From Campylobacter concisus (GTDB lineage: Bacteria; Campylobacterota; Campylobacteria; Campylobacterales; Campylobacteraceae): a stretch of 64,000 nucleotides of DNA. The position numbers were made by a program, and so were the translations under genes. Within the stretch, counting starts at the first letter, position 1. Every line of letters starts with the position of its first letter. The notes under the pieces were generated by a model. That model was not told the origin of the DNA. It worked only from the letters and a program-made list of their open reading frames with translations, and did no database searches. Location of the stretch: the NCBI RefSeq assembly GCF_015229955.1, contig NZ_JAAKYZ010000004.1, positions 62,001-126,000 of the forward strand. The letters run 5' to 3'. Of this stretch, positions 18,480 to 27,638 are shown piece after piece.

Positions 18480-20212
18480 CTTAAATCCTTTTTACTAACC
18501 CCGCCATCTTGACAGAATTTTTTAAGGTCTTTTTCTGTTAAAATTTTGCTCTTTTTAGTCCTTACATCGACTAATGTAACACGCTCTGTACATGAGTAGC
18601 AAGGGTCAAGTGAGCAAACGATAAGCGCAGCGTCACTTATGTTGTTTCCTCTGAATTGATATCTTAGGCTTGGCCAGTTGTTATATGTTGCTGCTCTGCA
18701 TCTCCAGCGATATACTTTTTGAGCGCTGCCTTGCATGATCCAGTGAACGTTCTCGCCACGTGGTGCTTCATCATGACCAAGTGCAAAATTTTCAGGTTTG
18801 ATCATAGTCACAGGATCGATCATGATCGGAGTTTGAGGCATTAGCTCAAAGCATTGGCGGATGATGTGGATAGAGCTTTTTAGCTCTTTATATCTAACCA
18901 TCTCACGAGCAAAAACGTCGCAACCATGCTCAACTGCTACTTCAAATTCTATCTGTTTAAAAAAGTCGTATGGGTGATCGTAGCGGTTATCACGTTTAAA
19001 GCCAGAGCCTCTCATATTTGGACCAACTGGGCTAAAGTCACGTGCTATTTGGCGGTCTAGGATTCCTACACCTTTCCAGCGACCGATTTGGCGTTTATCC
19101 TCCATAACTGCGTCCCAAATTTCTGAAATTTGAATGTCAAGTTTATTTATGATCTCGATGCCTTTTTTGATCTCTTGGTTTGTCATATCACGTCTTAAGC
19201 CACCCATAACGACGTTACCGTATGTTTTACGTCCGCCAGTTACTAGCTGAGCTAGCTCCATAGAGTACTCACGAACTCTAAAGATGTGCATGAAAGCGTT
19301 GTAGTTACCAGTAACCTCACAAGCTAGACCGATATTTAAAAGGTGGCTGTGAAGACGCTCAATCTCAAGACAGATGACGCGTATAGCTTGAGCTCTTAGT
19401 GGAATTTCAAGCTTGATAGCTTTTTCTGCTGCTTCAATACAAGCGATAGCGTGAGCATAACCACAAATTCCACAAACGCGCTCTGCAAGATAGCCCATTT
19501 GATCATAGTTCATTCTGTTTTCAGCTAGCTTTTCCATACCTCGGTGTTGATAAAAGAGGCGGTAGTCAGCATCGATGATCTCATCACCATCACAGAAAAG
19601 TCTAAAGTGACCTGGTTCATCTGAAGTAATATGTAGTGGTCCAAGTGGCACATCAACTACTGCATCACCTGTTGGGAACAAAAACTCAGAATCAGGCTCA
19701 TCTCTATGATCAACCGGATCAGGGCGGTAGCGATAATCCATCGCATCTTTTCTAAGTGGATGAAGTCCATCTGGCCAGTCATCACTTAAAACTAGACGCC
19801 TTTTATCAGGCAAACCTTCAGCCACTAGACCAAACATATCATAAGCTTCTCTTTCGTACCAAACACAAGCTGGCACTAGTGGAGTAACAGATGGGAATGT
19901 CGGATCACTTCCAGGAATAAGCGTTTTAACAGTGATAAAGCACTTATCCTCAGCCGCAAAGTCATCCGCCTCAGTCATCTTGCTACCTTCCATTGAGATA
20001 GCATAGTAAAGCGCAAAGCTGCCATTTATCTGGCGCTCGTCATTTGGTATCATCGTACTTATAAAGCCGCCAATATCATAATAAAGCGTTTTAACAGCTA
20101 GTGGAAGATCATTTCTATCAACCAAAACTGTGATCTGATCGTCTGCTTGACGAGTTACCTCTAAAATTTTTACTTTAGTTTTTAGGATTTCAACAAATTT
20201 ATCGCCTCTCAT
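18476..20212 (-). CDS. hyfG: Group 4 [NiFe] hydrogenase large subunit (HyfG/HycE)
   Basis: This subunit holds the NiFe active site. The 578-residue protein joins an N-terminal NuoC-like region (about 1-170, with YEREAYDMFGL) to a NuoD-like hydrogenase region. The nickel ligands are in RVCGICGYAHA and in the C-terminal DPCYSCTERV; both CxxC pairs are intact, so it should be a true hydrogenase and not a complex I relative. About 30 residues after the last CxxC could be the peptide removed by the adjacent HycI protease. Direction (H2 evolution or uptake) cannot be read from sequence. Confidence 0.95.
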   Translation of the reverse strand: MRGDKFVEILKTKVKILEVTRQADDQITVLVDRNDLPLAVKTLYYDIGGFISTMIPNDERQINGSFALYYAISMEGSKMTEADDFAAEDKCFITVKTLIPGSDPTFPSVTPLVPACVWYEREAYDMFGLVAEGLPDKRRLVLSDDWPDGLHPLRKDAMDYRYRPDPVDHRDEPDSEFLFPTGDAVVDVPLGPLHITSDEPGHFRLFCDGDEIIDADYRLFYQHRGMEKLAENRMNYDQMGYLAERVCGICGYAHAIACIEAAEKAIKLEIPLRAQAIRVICLEIERLHSHLLNIGLACEVTGNYNAFMHIFRVREYSMELAQLVTGGRKTYGNVVMGGLRRDMTNQEIKKGIEIINKLDIQISEIWDAVMEDKRQIGRWKGVGILDRQIARDFSPVGPNMRGSGFKRDNRYDHPYDFFKQIEFEVAVEHGCDVFAREMVRYKELKSSIHIIRQCFELMPQTPIMIDPVTMIKPENFALGHDEAPRGENVHWIMQGSAQKVYRWRCRAATYNNWPSLRYQFRGNNISDAALIVCSLDPCYSCTERVTLVDVRTKKSKILTEKDLKKFCQDGGVSKKDLR

Positions 20213-21690
20213 TTTAAAGCTCCCATCATTATATTAACACCGTTATCTACTAGCGTATAAAAGCTATCTACGTGCCATACGCCAAAGATTATGATAAGGG
20301 CACAAAGTGCTATAAGAGGTAAATTCTCTAACAAACTCATCTCTTTATTATGAACAACCACACCTTTTGGCTCGCCAAAGCTTGCCATGTTAAAGTGCGC
20401 AAAGTCAGCTATGAAAATAACTGCAAGTGCAATAGCAAATAGCGCAACTGCGATGTATTGACCACTTGTGATGGCTCCTACAAAGACGTTATACTCGCTA
20501 ACAAATATAGCAAATGCTGGAACACCAACTAGTGAGCAAACAGCCGCGCCAAACATTATAGTGGTAATTGGTGCGATCTTAACCATGCCGCCCATCTTAC
20601 TCATATCTTTGTGGCCATAAATTCTTGCAATGTTGCCTGTTGAGCAAAATGCCAAAGCTTTTGTAAAGCTGTGAGCCAAGCAGTGGAATATCGCTGCAAA
20701 TAGACCAAATTTACCGCCAACACCAAGTGCAAATGCGATAACGCCCATGTGAACGATTGAGTGATATGCAAACATTCTTTTTACGTTGTGTTGTCTGATT
20801 AGGAAAAATCCCGCTACAAATAGTGTGATAGTTCCTGATACGATCATTATGCCCTCAACGAAGCTAAATCCAACTGCTTGAGCTGTGATAGCGTAGTATC
20901 TTAAGAGCGCTAGCATCGCACATTTTAAAAGTACGCCTGAAAGCAAAGCTGAGATAGGTGCTGGACCTTCAGCGTGAACATCTGGTAGCCAAGTGTGAGT
21001 TGGAGCAAGACCAGCTTTTGTACCAAAACCAATTAGAGCAAATACAAAGATAAGCTTTGCTGCATCTGGGTTTAAATTTTTAGCATTTGCCATTATGCTT
21101 GAAAATAGCATAGAAGCTTCGCCATCTCCTAGAGTGCTAAATGTGGCTGAGTATAAAAGAACAGTCGCATAAAGTGCAAATGCTAGGCCGATTGAGCAAA
21201 GAACAATGTATTTATAGCCACTCTCTGTTGATTTTTGATCTTTGTGGATAGCGACCAAAAATACTGAAGCTAGTGTTGTAGCCTCGATAGCTGCCCACAT
21301 AAACGCAACGTTGTTGCAAATAACGCTTAAAGTCATTGTAAAGATAAATACATGGCTTAATGCATAATATTTTTTAAGATCGCTTAAGTGGATGTGTCCG
21401 TCTTCAAGCTCCCATCTCATGTAGTGGATAGAGTAGAAATTTACTATAAATCCAGTTACAGCAATAAGCACCAAGAAAACACAGCCTAAGCTATCTAAAA
21501 ACAAAAATTTATCAAAACTATAAAAAGTTCCACTACTTAAGACTTTAAGAACATTGTTAAGTAAAGCCACCGATGTCGCAGCAGAAAACAAAACGTGAAG
21601 TCCGCTTAATACCGCATAATTTTTAGGACTCAAAAACAAGACCAAAGCACCAAGGAGCGGTAAGATAAGTATTAAAGCTAAACTTTCCAT
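20209..21690 (-). CDS. hyfF: Hydrogenase proton-pumping membrane subunit (HyfF, NuoL/M/N-like)
   Basis: This 493-residue protein has about 14 membrane helices and antiporter-type motifs: FALIGFGTKAGLAPTHTWLPDVHAEGPAPISALLSG carries the conserved Lys and the AEGPxPxSAL loop (only part of it quoted here in one run per motif: GFGTKAGLAPTHTWLPD; AEGPAPISALLSG). It should form a proton channel of the hydrogenase membrane arm. It overlaps hyfG by four bases and follows hyfE by two. Confidence 0.92.
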   Translation of the reverse strand: MESLALILILPLLGALVLFLSPKNYAVLSGLHVLFSAATSVALLNNVLKVLSSGTFYSFDKFLFLDSLGCVFLVLIAVTGFIVNFYSIHYMRWELEDGHIHLSDLKKYYALSHVFIFTMTLSVICNNVAFMWAAIEATTLASVFLVAIHKDQKSTESGYKYIVLCSIGLAFALYATVLLYSATFSTLGDGEASMLFSSIMANAKNLNPDAAKLIFVFALIGFGTKAGLAPTHTWLPDVHAEGPAPISALLSGVLLKCAMLALLRYYAITAQAVGFSFVEGIMIVSGTITLFVAGFFLIRQHNVKRMFAYHSIVHMGVIAFALGVGGKFGLFAAIFHCLAHSFTKALAFCSTGNIARIYGHKDMSKMGGMVKIAPITTIMFGAAVCSLVGVPAFAIFVSEYNVFVGAITSGQYIAVALFAIALAVIFIADFAHFNMASFGEPKGVVVHNKEMSLLENLPLIALCALIIIFGVWHVDSFYTLVDNGVNIMMGALK

Positions 21691-21692
21691 CT

Positions 21693-22337
21693 CTAACCCC
21701 TTAAATTTGAAGCTTTAGAAGTATCTAAGCTATCATAAGCTTTATAAAATCTAATCGCTAGAATGCTCATGATGATAACGGCAAATATCGCATCTGTTAA
21801 AATTCCAAGCTCGACTAACTCATGTGAGTTATAAGCCATTAGAGCAAGGCTTAGGTGGATACCGTTTTCAAACAAGCAGTAAGCTAGAATTTGTTTTATA
21901 AATGAGTTTCTTAGCATGAAGCCAAAAATTCCCATCATAAAGACCGTTCCAGCTGCGATTAGCATGATCTCTTCTTTGATAAGAGAGAATTTTAAAAATA
22001 TAGGGTGGATACTCATTGAAAGAGCTAGAGAAAATCCCATAGCAATAACAGGACTTACAAAAAATCCACCAACTGGCTCATCTTCGCTAACTACGCCAAG
22101 TTTTTTGATAAGCCAGAATAAAATTCCTGGCACAAGTAAAACTTTGGTAAAAAATGCAACGATCGCCCAAGTTTTGAGTTGCTCGGCGTTAAATTTCTCA
22201 GATAGCAAGAAAAATATGCTAACTAAAAGTAGTGTCTCAATCGCATAAGCGATGATTGAGAGTTTTAAGCTTCTAAGACCAAAAACCGCAAGCGAAGTTA
22301 CGATCATGCAAATGGCTAAAATATCAAGTGTTTGCAT
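21693..22337 (-). CDS. hyfE: Hydrogenase-4 membrane subunit HyfE (NuoK-like)
   Basis: The 214-residue protein has about seven membrane helices and the conserved ending of HyfE with a NuoK-like segment, FCLFENGIHLSL-type (here YCLFENGIHLSLALMAYNSH), holding the buried glutamate used in proton translocation. HyfE is present in hydrogenase-4 and absent from hydrogenase-3 (Hyc), so it supports a Hyf-type assignment. It lies two bases from both neighbours. Confidence 0.88.
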   Translation of the reverse strand: MQTLDILAICMIVTSLAVFGLRSLKLSIIAYAIETLLLVSIFFLLSEKFNAEQLKTWAIVAFFTKVLLVPGILFWLIKKLGVVSEDEPVGGFFVSPVIAMGFSLALSMSIHPIFLKFSLIKEEIMLIAAGTVFMMGIFGFMLRNSFIKQILAYCLFENGIHLSLALMAYNSHELVELGILTDAIFAVIIMSILAIRFYKAYDSLDTSKASNLRG

Positions 22338-22338
22338 C

Positions 22339-23259
22339 TCACACTCCTACTACATAAAGTGTTAGTGCAACAAACGAGATAGCAAGTGCACCAAGTGCAT
22401 TTTTGCGTAAAGATGAAGTCATTTTAAAGCGTGGACCAAAGTTGTCTATAAAGACAGCTGCTACGTAAAATACTCCAGTTTTTATCACAAAAATGATGAT
22501 AGCTAAGAAAGGATTGCTAAAATTCCATGGCTCAAATATAGTTAGGAAAAGTCCGATCATAGCAAACTGTTTTAATATAAGTGATGCTTGAACTAAACCA
22601 AGGTCGCTACCTGCATACTCGCCAAGTAAGCCTTCTTGAAGCTCTTGCTCAGCTTCAGCTACGTCAAATGGTTTTCTGCCAGTCTCAACGTACATGCACC
22701 ATAAAAATGCGATAGAAGCTACAGCAAAGCTTGGGATTTGATATCCAATAACACCGGTTTTTACCATCTCTTGGATCTCAATTAAATTTGATGTTTTAGC
22801 TGCAAGCATTACGACGATTAGACACATGATCATAACTGGCTCGACATATACGCCCAGCATTTGCTCCCTGCCGCCGCCTGTTGCTGCAAATGGGTTGCCG
22901 CTATCCATTGAAGCTGCACCAAATACAAATCTAAGCAACGCGCCAAGATAGAGGATCACAAATATATCTGAATATGCTCCAAAAACAGTATCTTTGCTAT
23001 ATGTTATAGGTATAGCAGCTAGAACTGCAGCTGAAGTTGCAAAAAGGAAAAATGGAGCCCATCTAAATACCCAGTGTGAGCACTCAGGCACAGTTCTTCC
23101 TCTTCTAAAGAGTTTTATAATGTCGCGATATGTTTGAAAGAAATCGCTACCTTGTTTTGATTGAAGTCTAGCTCTTAGTTTTCTTGCCATACCATCAAAC
23201 AAAGGAGCTACCAAAACGATAACGACTACTTGAAATATCATTAAAAGTATAGTTTGCAT
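22339..23259 (-). CDS. hyfC: Hydrogenase membrane subunit, NuoH-like (HyfC/HycD)
   Basis: The 306-residue protein has about eight membrane helices and the NuoH/HycD pattern: LRARLQSKQGSDFFQTYRD after the first helix, and the acidic loop ETGRKPFDVAEAEQELQEG that faces the quinone/cluster junction. It anchors the soluble hydrogenase arm to the membrane. It sits between hyfB and hyfE in the operon; no HyfD-like gene intervenes. Confidence 0.93.
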   Translation of the reverse strand: MQTILLMIFQVVVIVLVAPLFDGMARKLRARLQSKQGSDFFQTYRDIIKLFRRGRTVPECSHWVFRWAPFFLFATSAAVLAAIPITYSKDTVFGAYSDIFVILYLGALLRFVFGAASMDSGNPFAATGGGREQMLGVYVEPVMIMCLIVVMLAAKTSNLIEIQEMVKTGVIGYQIPSFAVASIAFLWCMYVETGRKPFDVAEAEQELQEGLLGEYAGSDLGLVQASLILKQFAMIGLFLTIFEPWNFSNPFLAIIIFVIKTGVFYVAAVFIDNFGPRFKMTSSLRKNALGALAISFVALTLYVVGV

Positions 23260-23268
23260 TTTCGTCTC

Positions 23269-25236
23269 CTAAACTAAAAAGTAGCCCACAGCAAGTATGG
23301 CACAAAGATAAATTAGGATATAAAGCGTATAGACGTTTGTGTATCCGCTTTGAACAATGCCTAGTTTATCAGCAAATTTCATACACCATTTAATGACTGG
23401 CTCATAAAACATTCCCCACCAGATATCTTTTGGATGGTTGTGATATTCAACCGCGTCAAAATAATTTCTAGTAACGATCTTTTTATCAGCTCTAAATAGC
23501 CATTGCATGATCTTTCTAAGATCGCCTGTAAATGGACCACCTGTCATTTGCATACGTGAGCTATATTTAAAGCCACATGCCCAAGGATCAGTCTCGCGTG
23601 GTTTATCTCTATTTGCTTTCATAACAGCAAGGATGATAAATGGCAAAATCATAGTCGCACATAAAACTAAAGCGATAAGCGGAGTTGAGATCATACTGCC
23701 TATTGGTGAAGTTACATTTATAGCACCAAGGCTAGCTTTATAGTCGCTTATAGCGATAGAATTTACAGCTTGCATGATGTAATCAACTATGTAGTTTGCG
23801 CCAAGACCAAAGCCAACGCAGCCTATCATTAGGATGATCATACCAAGAACCATGCCTATTGGACTCTCTTTAGCATTTTCCCAAATTTTTTGATCTCTTG
23901 GAGTACCTGCAAAGATAACAGCGTAAAGTTTTAAGTGCATACCGACCAAAACGCCTGTTAGCGCAAGAGCTACGACGCCAAGTGTAAATGCATATCTAAC
24001 TAATGTTCCCTCGCCCATCGCGCCTTGAAGCATACCTTGATATGTAAACCACTCTGAAACAAAGCCGTTTACTGGAGGCAAGGCTGCGATACCCATAATA
24101 CCTATAAACATACCAAGGCTTGTCCATGGCATTTTTTTAGCAAGACCACCAAGGATGTCCATATTTTGTGTATGAGTAGCGTGGATAACCGAACCAGCAC
24201 AAAGGAAAAGCAGACCTTTAAATATAGCATGGTTAACTACGTGGTAGCAACCTGCTAGAAAACCTACTGCTGCAAGTGTTAAATTTCCAGCCGCAACGCC
24301 ATAAATTCCTGTGCCAAGACCTAGTAAGATGATGCCTATGTTCTCAACTGAGTGATAAGCAAGCAAAGCCTTGAAGTCGTGTTGGCAAAGAGCGTATAAA
24401 ACACCAAATAATGAGCTAGCTGCACCAAGAGCTAGAATCGTAAGACCAAAATATGTACTAAGTGGCAAGTAAAGTGTAAATTTAACTAATGTAAATAGAG
24501 CAACTTTAATCATAACGCCTGACATAAGGGCTGAAACGTTTGATGGTGCTGCTGGGTGAGCTTGTGGAAGCCAAACGTGAAATGGCCACATACCAGCTTT
24601 ACTACCAAAGCCGACCAAAAATAGTGCAAATACAGCAGCAGAAGCGCCAAATGGCATCTTAACACCCATAAATGCGCTAAATTCAAAGCTTCCTGCGTAG
24701 TAAGCAGTGATAAGCAAGCCACAGGTTATACAAAATGCACCGATTTGTGCGATGCCAAGATATACCATAACCGCTTTAAGTGTATTTTTACCGTCATTGA
24801 CGATGATAAGAAATGATGAAATAAGAGTCATAAGCTCCCATAAAACAACAAAGCAAAATACATTATCAGCACTAATTACTAGAAGCATTGAGAGTATAAA
24901 TGTATTAAACAAACATGCAAACACGCCAACATTTGCTTTTTTGATATACTCATCTGCATAGCTCATACCATAAACGCTACTTGCAAATCCGATGAAAACA
25001 ACGACAAAGCTAAAGAAATTTCCAAGTGGATTTAGCGCAAATTTTGGCGAATACAAAAAGCCATCCATAAGAGCAAAGCTATCACTTACTCCCATATTTG
25101 CAACAAAGTGGCACATCGCGTAAAAACAGCTTAAAGCGCTTAGTCCAAAACCAACCTTTACAGCGGCCTTTGGAGCACAATAAAGCAAGATGCTAACGAC
25201 GGCACTTACAAGAAATAGCATATAAACCGTAGTCAT
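23269..25236 (-). CDS. hyfB: Hydrogenase proton-pumping membrane subunit (HyfB/HycC, NuoL-like)
   Basis: The 655-residue protein has about 16 membrane helices. The antiporter-family motif GFGSKAGMWPFHVWLPQAHP followed by APSNVSALMSGVMIK, and the helix CYHVVNHAIFKGLLFL with its conserved His and Lys, mark it as a HyfB/HycC subunit. Its C-terminal third (WACGFKYSSRMQMTGGPF...) is the usual extended tail of this subunit. It follows hyfA by one base. Confidence 0.93.
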   Translation of the reverse strand: MTTVYMLFLVSAVVSILLYCAPKAAVKVGFGLSALSCFYAMCHFVANMGVSDSFALMDGFLYSPKFALNPLGNFFSFVVVFIGFASSVYGMSYADEYIKKANVGVFACLFNTFILSMLLVISADNVFCFVVLWELMTLISSFLIIVNDGKNTLKAVMVYLGIAQIGAFCITCGLLITAYYAGSFEFSAFMGVKMPFGASAAVFALFLVGFGSKAGMWPFHVWLPQAHPAAPSNVSALMSGVMIKVALFTLVKFTLYLPLSTYFGLTILALGAASSLFGVLYALCQHDFKALLAYHSVENIGIILLGLGTGIYGVAAGNLTLAAVGFLAGCYHVVNHAIFKGLLFLCAGSVIHATHTQNMDILGGLAKKMPWTSLGMFIGIMGIAALPPVNGFVSEWFTYQGMLQGAMGEGTLVRYAFTLGVVALALTGVLVGMHLKLYAVIFAGTPRDQKIWENAKESPIGMVLGMIILMIGCVGFGLGANYIVDYIMQAVNSIAISDYKASLGAINVTSPIGSMISTPLIALVLCATMILPFIILAVMKANRDKPRETDPWACGFKYSSRMQMTGGPFTGDLRKIMQWLFRADKKIVTRNYFDAVEYHNHPKDIWWGMFYEPVIKWCMKFADKLGIVQSGYTNVYTLYILIYLCAILAVGYFLV

Positions 25237-25237
25237 C

Positions 25238-25807
25238 TTATGCTCCTTGTCCGTTTAAAATTTTAGTAGCAAATTTATTCGCTGCTTCATAGTCTATCCT
25301 CTTGCCAAGTTTATGTTTGCCCTCTTCTGGATCAATCATAACAAGAGCACTCGTTGGACAGACATCAACACAAGCTGGTCCGTTCTCACGACCAAAGCAC
25401 ATATCGCATTTAACAGCGATATTTTTTGCACCTGATTGTGACTCTATCTCAAGGTTGTACTTTGGCTCGACAGCGTAATTTACTGAAGGCATAAGCTCTG
25501 CACTTGAGCTTATCGCACCGTAAGGACAAGCGATCGTGCACATCTTACAGCCTATACAAATTTCCTCGTGAAGCTCGATGCAATTATCATTAAATCGCAA
25601 TGCCCCAGTTGGACATACATTCGCACAAGGACCATCGTCGCATTGTCTGCACTGAGTTGGCATAACGCCAGTAGCTTCTCTTAGCACACTTAGCCTTGCA
25701 CGTGACAGCTTGCCGCGTTCATAAGCGCTCTTAAAACATGCAGCCATGCAGGTCGCACATCCTATACAGCGTTTATAATCGGCAATCACAAATTTATGTT
25801 TTTTCAT
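25238..25807 (-). CDS. hyfA: Hydrogenase [4Fe-4S] electron-transfer subunit (HyfA/HycB)
   Basis: The 189-residue protein has four cysteine clusters: CIGCATCMAACFKSA, CRQCDDGPCANVCPTGAL, CIGCKMCTIACPYGAI and CDMCFGRENGPACVDVCPT, the HycB/HydN arrangement for four [4Fe-4S] clusters. It would link a formate dehydrogenase or other donor to the hydrogenase. Its ATG overlaps the TGA of a 32-codon leader ORF and has GGGAGG just upstream, inside that ORF. It is the first recognised structural gene of the operon. Confidence 0.93.
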   Translation of the reverse strand: MKKHKFVIADYKRCIGCATCMAACFKSAYERGKLSRARLSVLREATGVMPTQCRQCDDGPCANVCPTGALRFNDNCIELHEEICIGCKMCTIACPYGAISSSAELMPSVNYAVEPKYNLEIESQSGAKNIAVKCDMCFGRENGPACVDVCPTSALVMIDPEEGKHKLGKRIDYEAANKFATKILNGQGA

Positions 25808-25902
25808 AAATTCCTCCCATTAAACAAGGCTAAACTGCCCTGCTCACTTTTAAAGTGATGGTTAGTCACCAAAATAGAGATAGTTAAATTTTTATTTAAC
25901 AT
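25804..25902 (-). CDS. 32-codon leader ORF upstream of and coupled to hyfA
   Basis: An ATG at 25902 has the strong ribosome binding site AGGAAGGAG eight bases upstream, one of the best in the window. The frame encodes 32 residues beginning MLNKNLTISILVTNHHFKSE and ends with a TGA that overlaps the hyfA start (ATGA). No membrane helix or cysteine is present. It could be a small structural or accessory protein, a leader peptide that sets hyfA translation, or chance. The ribosome binding site and coupling favour real translation. I know no family for it. Confidence 0.5.
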   Translation of the reverse strand: MLNKNLTISILVTNHHFKSEQGSLALFNGRNL

Positions 25903-26220
25903 CTCAAACGCTCCTTCCTAATTTTTGTAATAATTCTATAACTTATAATGAATAAATTCCGTCATCTATCTGACAAATTTTGTATTTTTAGAATTAAATT
26001 TTTATTTTATATATTCTTAAGATTATCTATTAAGTATCGATTTTTAGGTATATTTATTTGCTAAAGGATAATATTTATTAATAAAATTTTCCTATAAAGA
26101 GTAAAAATATCTTAATTAACTTTAAATTTAAAAGTTAATTATTTAAGCTCGGGTTAATTAAATAAAACTGAAATTTAAAAATCTAAAATATAATACGGCC
26201 TTTAAATTTAAAGGCTTTTT
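25903..26220. other. Divergent promoter region between the hydrogenase operon and the MBL gene
   Basis: About 320 very AT-rich bases lie between the leader ORF (minus) and the MBL-fold gene (plus). On the plus strand TATAAT at 26189-26194 is a good -10 box for the MBL gene. A perfect 10-base inverted repeat with a seven-base spacer lies at 26114-26140. No GG-N10-GC sigma-54 element was found for the hydrogenase operon, and no convincing -35/-10 pair could be fixed on the minus strand. Confidence 0.6.
26198..26215. promoter_or_regulatory. Perfect palindrome at the MBL gene start site, possible operator
   Basis: GCCTTTAAATTTAAAGGC is a gapless 18-base palindrome followed by TTTTT and then the ATG at 26221. 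The AAAGG in its right arm is the only visible ribosome binding site. With the -10 box at 26189-26194, transcription would start near 26200-26201, inside the palindrome, so an RNA hairpin from that start would lack the left arm. A DNA operator covering the start site is therefore the better reading. If transcription came from further upstream it would act as a ribosome-site-sequestering hairpin. Confidence 0.5.
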
Positions 26221-27306
26221 ATGGGAATTTTTATAGTTATAGTTTTGTTTATCGCTTCAGTTTTTGCTTTTATAAAATTCGCCCCGGTTTTTGGTGGCGT
26301 GCCAGACGCCAAGAGCCAAAAGCTGATAGAGGCTTCGCCAAATTTCAACGGCAAAGTTTTTATAAATTTAGAACCAACGATTGATATGGTAAAAAATAAT
26401 CCGCAAGCATCTATGTTAAATTATATTCCGCAAGCGCTCTTTCCACCAAAAGGTAAGCTACCAACTAAGCCTTTGCCAAATTTAAAATTTGATGCAAAAG
26501 CCCTCAAAAATGGCGAGTTTATCTGGCTTGGGCACGTTAGCCTCATCTGTAAGCTTGATGACAAAACCATTGTCACTGACCCTGTTTTGCACCGAGCATT
26601 TCCACTGTCAATTGGCGGTAAGCCCTTTACCTACGAGCATGCTATCACCGCTAGCGACTACCCAGATGCGATCGACATCGCCCTCATCTCGCACGATCAC
26701 TACGATCATCTTGATTACAAAACAATACTCGAGCTAAAGGATAGAATTTGCAAATTTCTAGTGCCGCTTGGCGTAAAAGCTCACCTTGTAAAATGGGGCG
26801 TTGATGAAGACAAAATTTATGAGTTTGACTGGTTTGGTGATCAAAAAATAGGAAATTTAAACTTCATGTTTTGTCCTTCAAGGCACTTTAGTGGGCGCAC
26901 ATTTAAAAGAAATACGACGCTTTGGGGTGGCTGGGCGGTTGAAGGGGCTGGCTTTAGCTTTTATTTTAGCGGAGATGGCGGATACGGCAAGCATTTTAAG
27001 ATGATAAATGAGAAATTTGGCGCCTTTGATCTAGTTTTTATAGAAAATGGTGCTTACGGCGATGGCTGGCCTTACGTGCATATGAAGCCAGAGGAGTCAG
27101 CGCAAGCACTAAAAGATCTTGGTGCAAAGCTTGGTATGCCGGTGCACTGGGGCAAATTTGATCTATCTTATCACGCTTGGGATGAGCCGATCAAGCGTTT
27201 TGAAAAGGCAGCGACAAAACTTGAGCTAAACTACGCAACGCCGATGATCGGAGAAGTTTTCACCGCACAAAATCCGCCTAGAAAAAAGTGGTGGGAGAAA
27301 ATTTAG
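26221..27306 (+). CDS. Membrane-anchored MBL-fold hydrolase (NAPE-PLD/UlaG-like)
   Basis: The 361-residue protein starts with one hydrophobic helix (about 2-20), which could be an anchor or signal sequence. A metallo-beta-lactamase fold follows. The zinc motif SHDHYDHLD is near residues 156-165, FCPSRHFSGR near 220, an FSGD motif near 250, and a final PVHWGKF histidine. This layout is that of the YfhI/NAPE-PLD-like branch, with hydrolase activity on phosphodiester or lactone bonds; the substrate is unknown. A palindrome overlaps its promoter and start. Confidence 0.85.
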   Translation: MGIFIVIVLFIASVFAFIKFAPVFGGVPDAKSQKLIEASPNFNGKVFINLEPTIDMVKNNPQASMLNYIPQALFPPKGKLPTKPLPNLKFDAKALKNGEFIWLGHVSLICKLDDKTIVTDPVLHRAFPLSIGGKPFTYEHAITASDYPDAIDIALISHDHYDHLDYKTILELKDRICKFLVPLGVKAHLVKWGVDEDKIYEFDWFGDQKIGNLNFMFCPSRHFSGRTFKRNTTLWGGWAVEGAGFSFYFSGDGGYGKHFKMINEKFGAFDLVFIENGAYGDGWPYVHMKPEESAQALKDLGAKLGMPVHWGKFDLSYHAWDEPIKRFEKAATKLELNYATPMIGEVFTAQNPPRKKWWEKI

Positions 27307-27350
27307 GAATAAAATTTGCTCTAAATTTTAAAATCCAAAAGGAAATGCAG

Positions 27351-27638
27351 ATGAAAATTTCTGAAAATTTAGCAAATCTAAAAAATGTCATCGATAAAGC
27401 TGCAAAAAACGACCTTGATATGAGCGCAACTGGAAGCTTTTTACAAAATTTAGAAAAAGCAAATAAAGAGACTGAAAAAATTTATAAACAGCTAGAAAAA
27501 GAGCTAAAAAGCGATGCGCAAATGTTTAAACAATTTGACTTCATGCAGATGATAACAAAGCTTCAATACGGCAACCTAAAGCCAAATGAACGTGAAAAAC
27601 TACTCAATAAAATGAGCAAGATCGCCAAGGAAATTTAA
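27351..27638 (+). CDS. Small helical protein of unknown function
   Basis: The ATG at 27351 gives 95 residues (MKISENLANLKNV...) and has AGGA seven bases upstream. Longer in-frame starts at 27288 and 27345 are less likely; the first would overlap the MBL gene. The protein is strongly charged and helical, with a probable coiled coil around NLEKANKETEKIYKQLEKEL. It has no signal peptide and no cysteine. It follows the MBL gene by 44 bases and may share its transcript. I do not recognise it. Confidence 0.65.
   Translation: MKISENLANLKNVIDKAAKNDLDMSATGSFLQNLEKANKETEKIYKQLEKELKSDAQMFKQFDFMQMITKLQYGNLKPNEREKLLNKMSKIAKEI

Noticed and set aside
25961..25974. GTCA-N6-TGAC inverted repeat upstream of the hydrogenase operon as a Crp/Fnr site
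   Set aside because: The half-sites face the wrong way compared with TGA...TCA type sites, and four-base arms are expected by chance.
27288..27350. Longer N-terminus for the 95-residue protein
   Set aside because: It would overlap the MBL gene end, while AGGA is correctly spaced only before the ATG at 27351.
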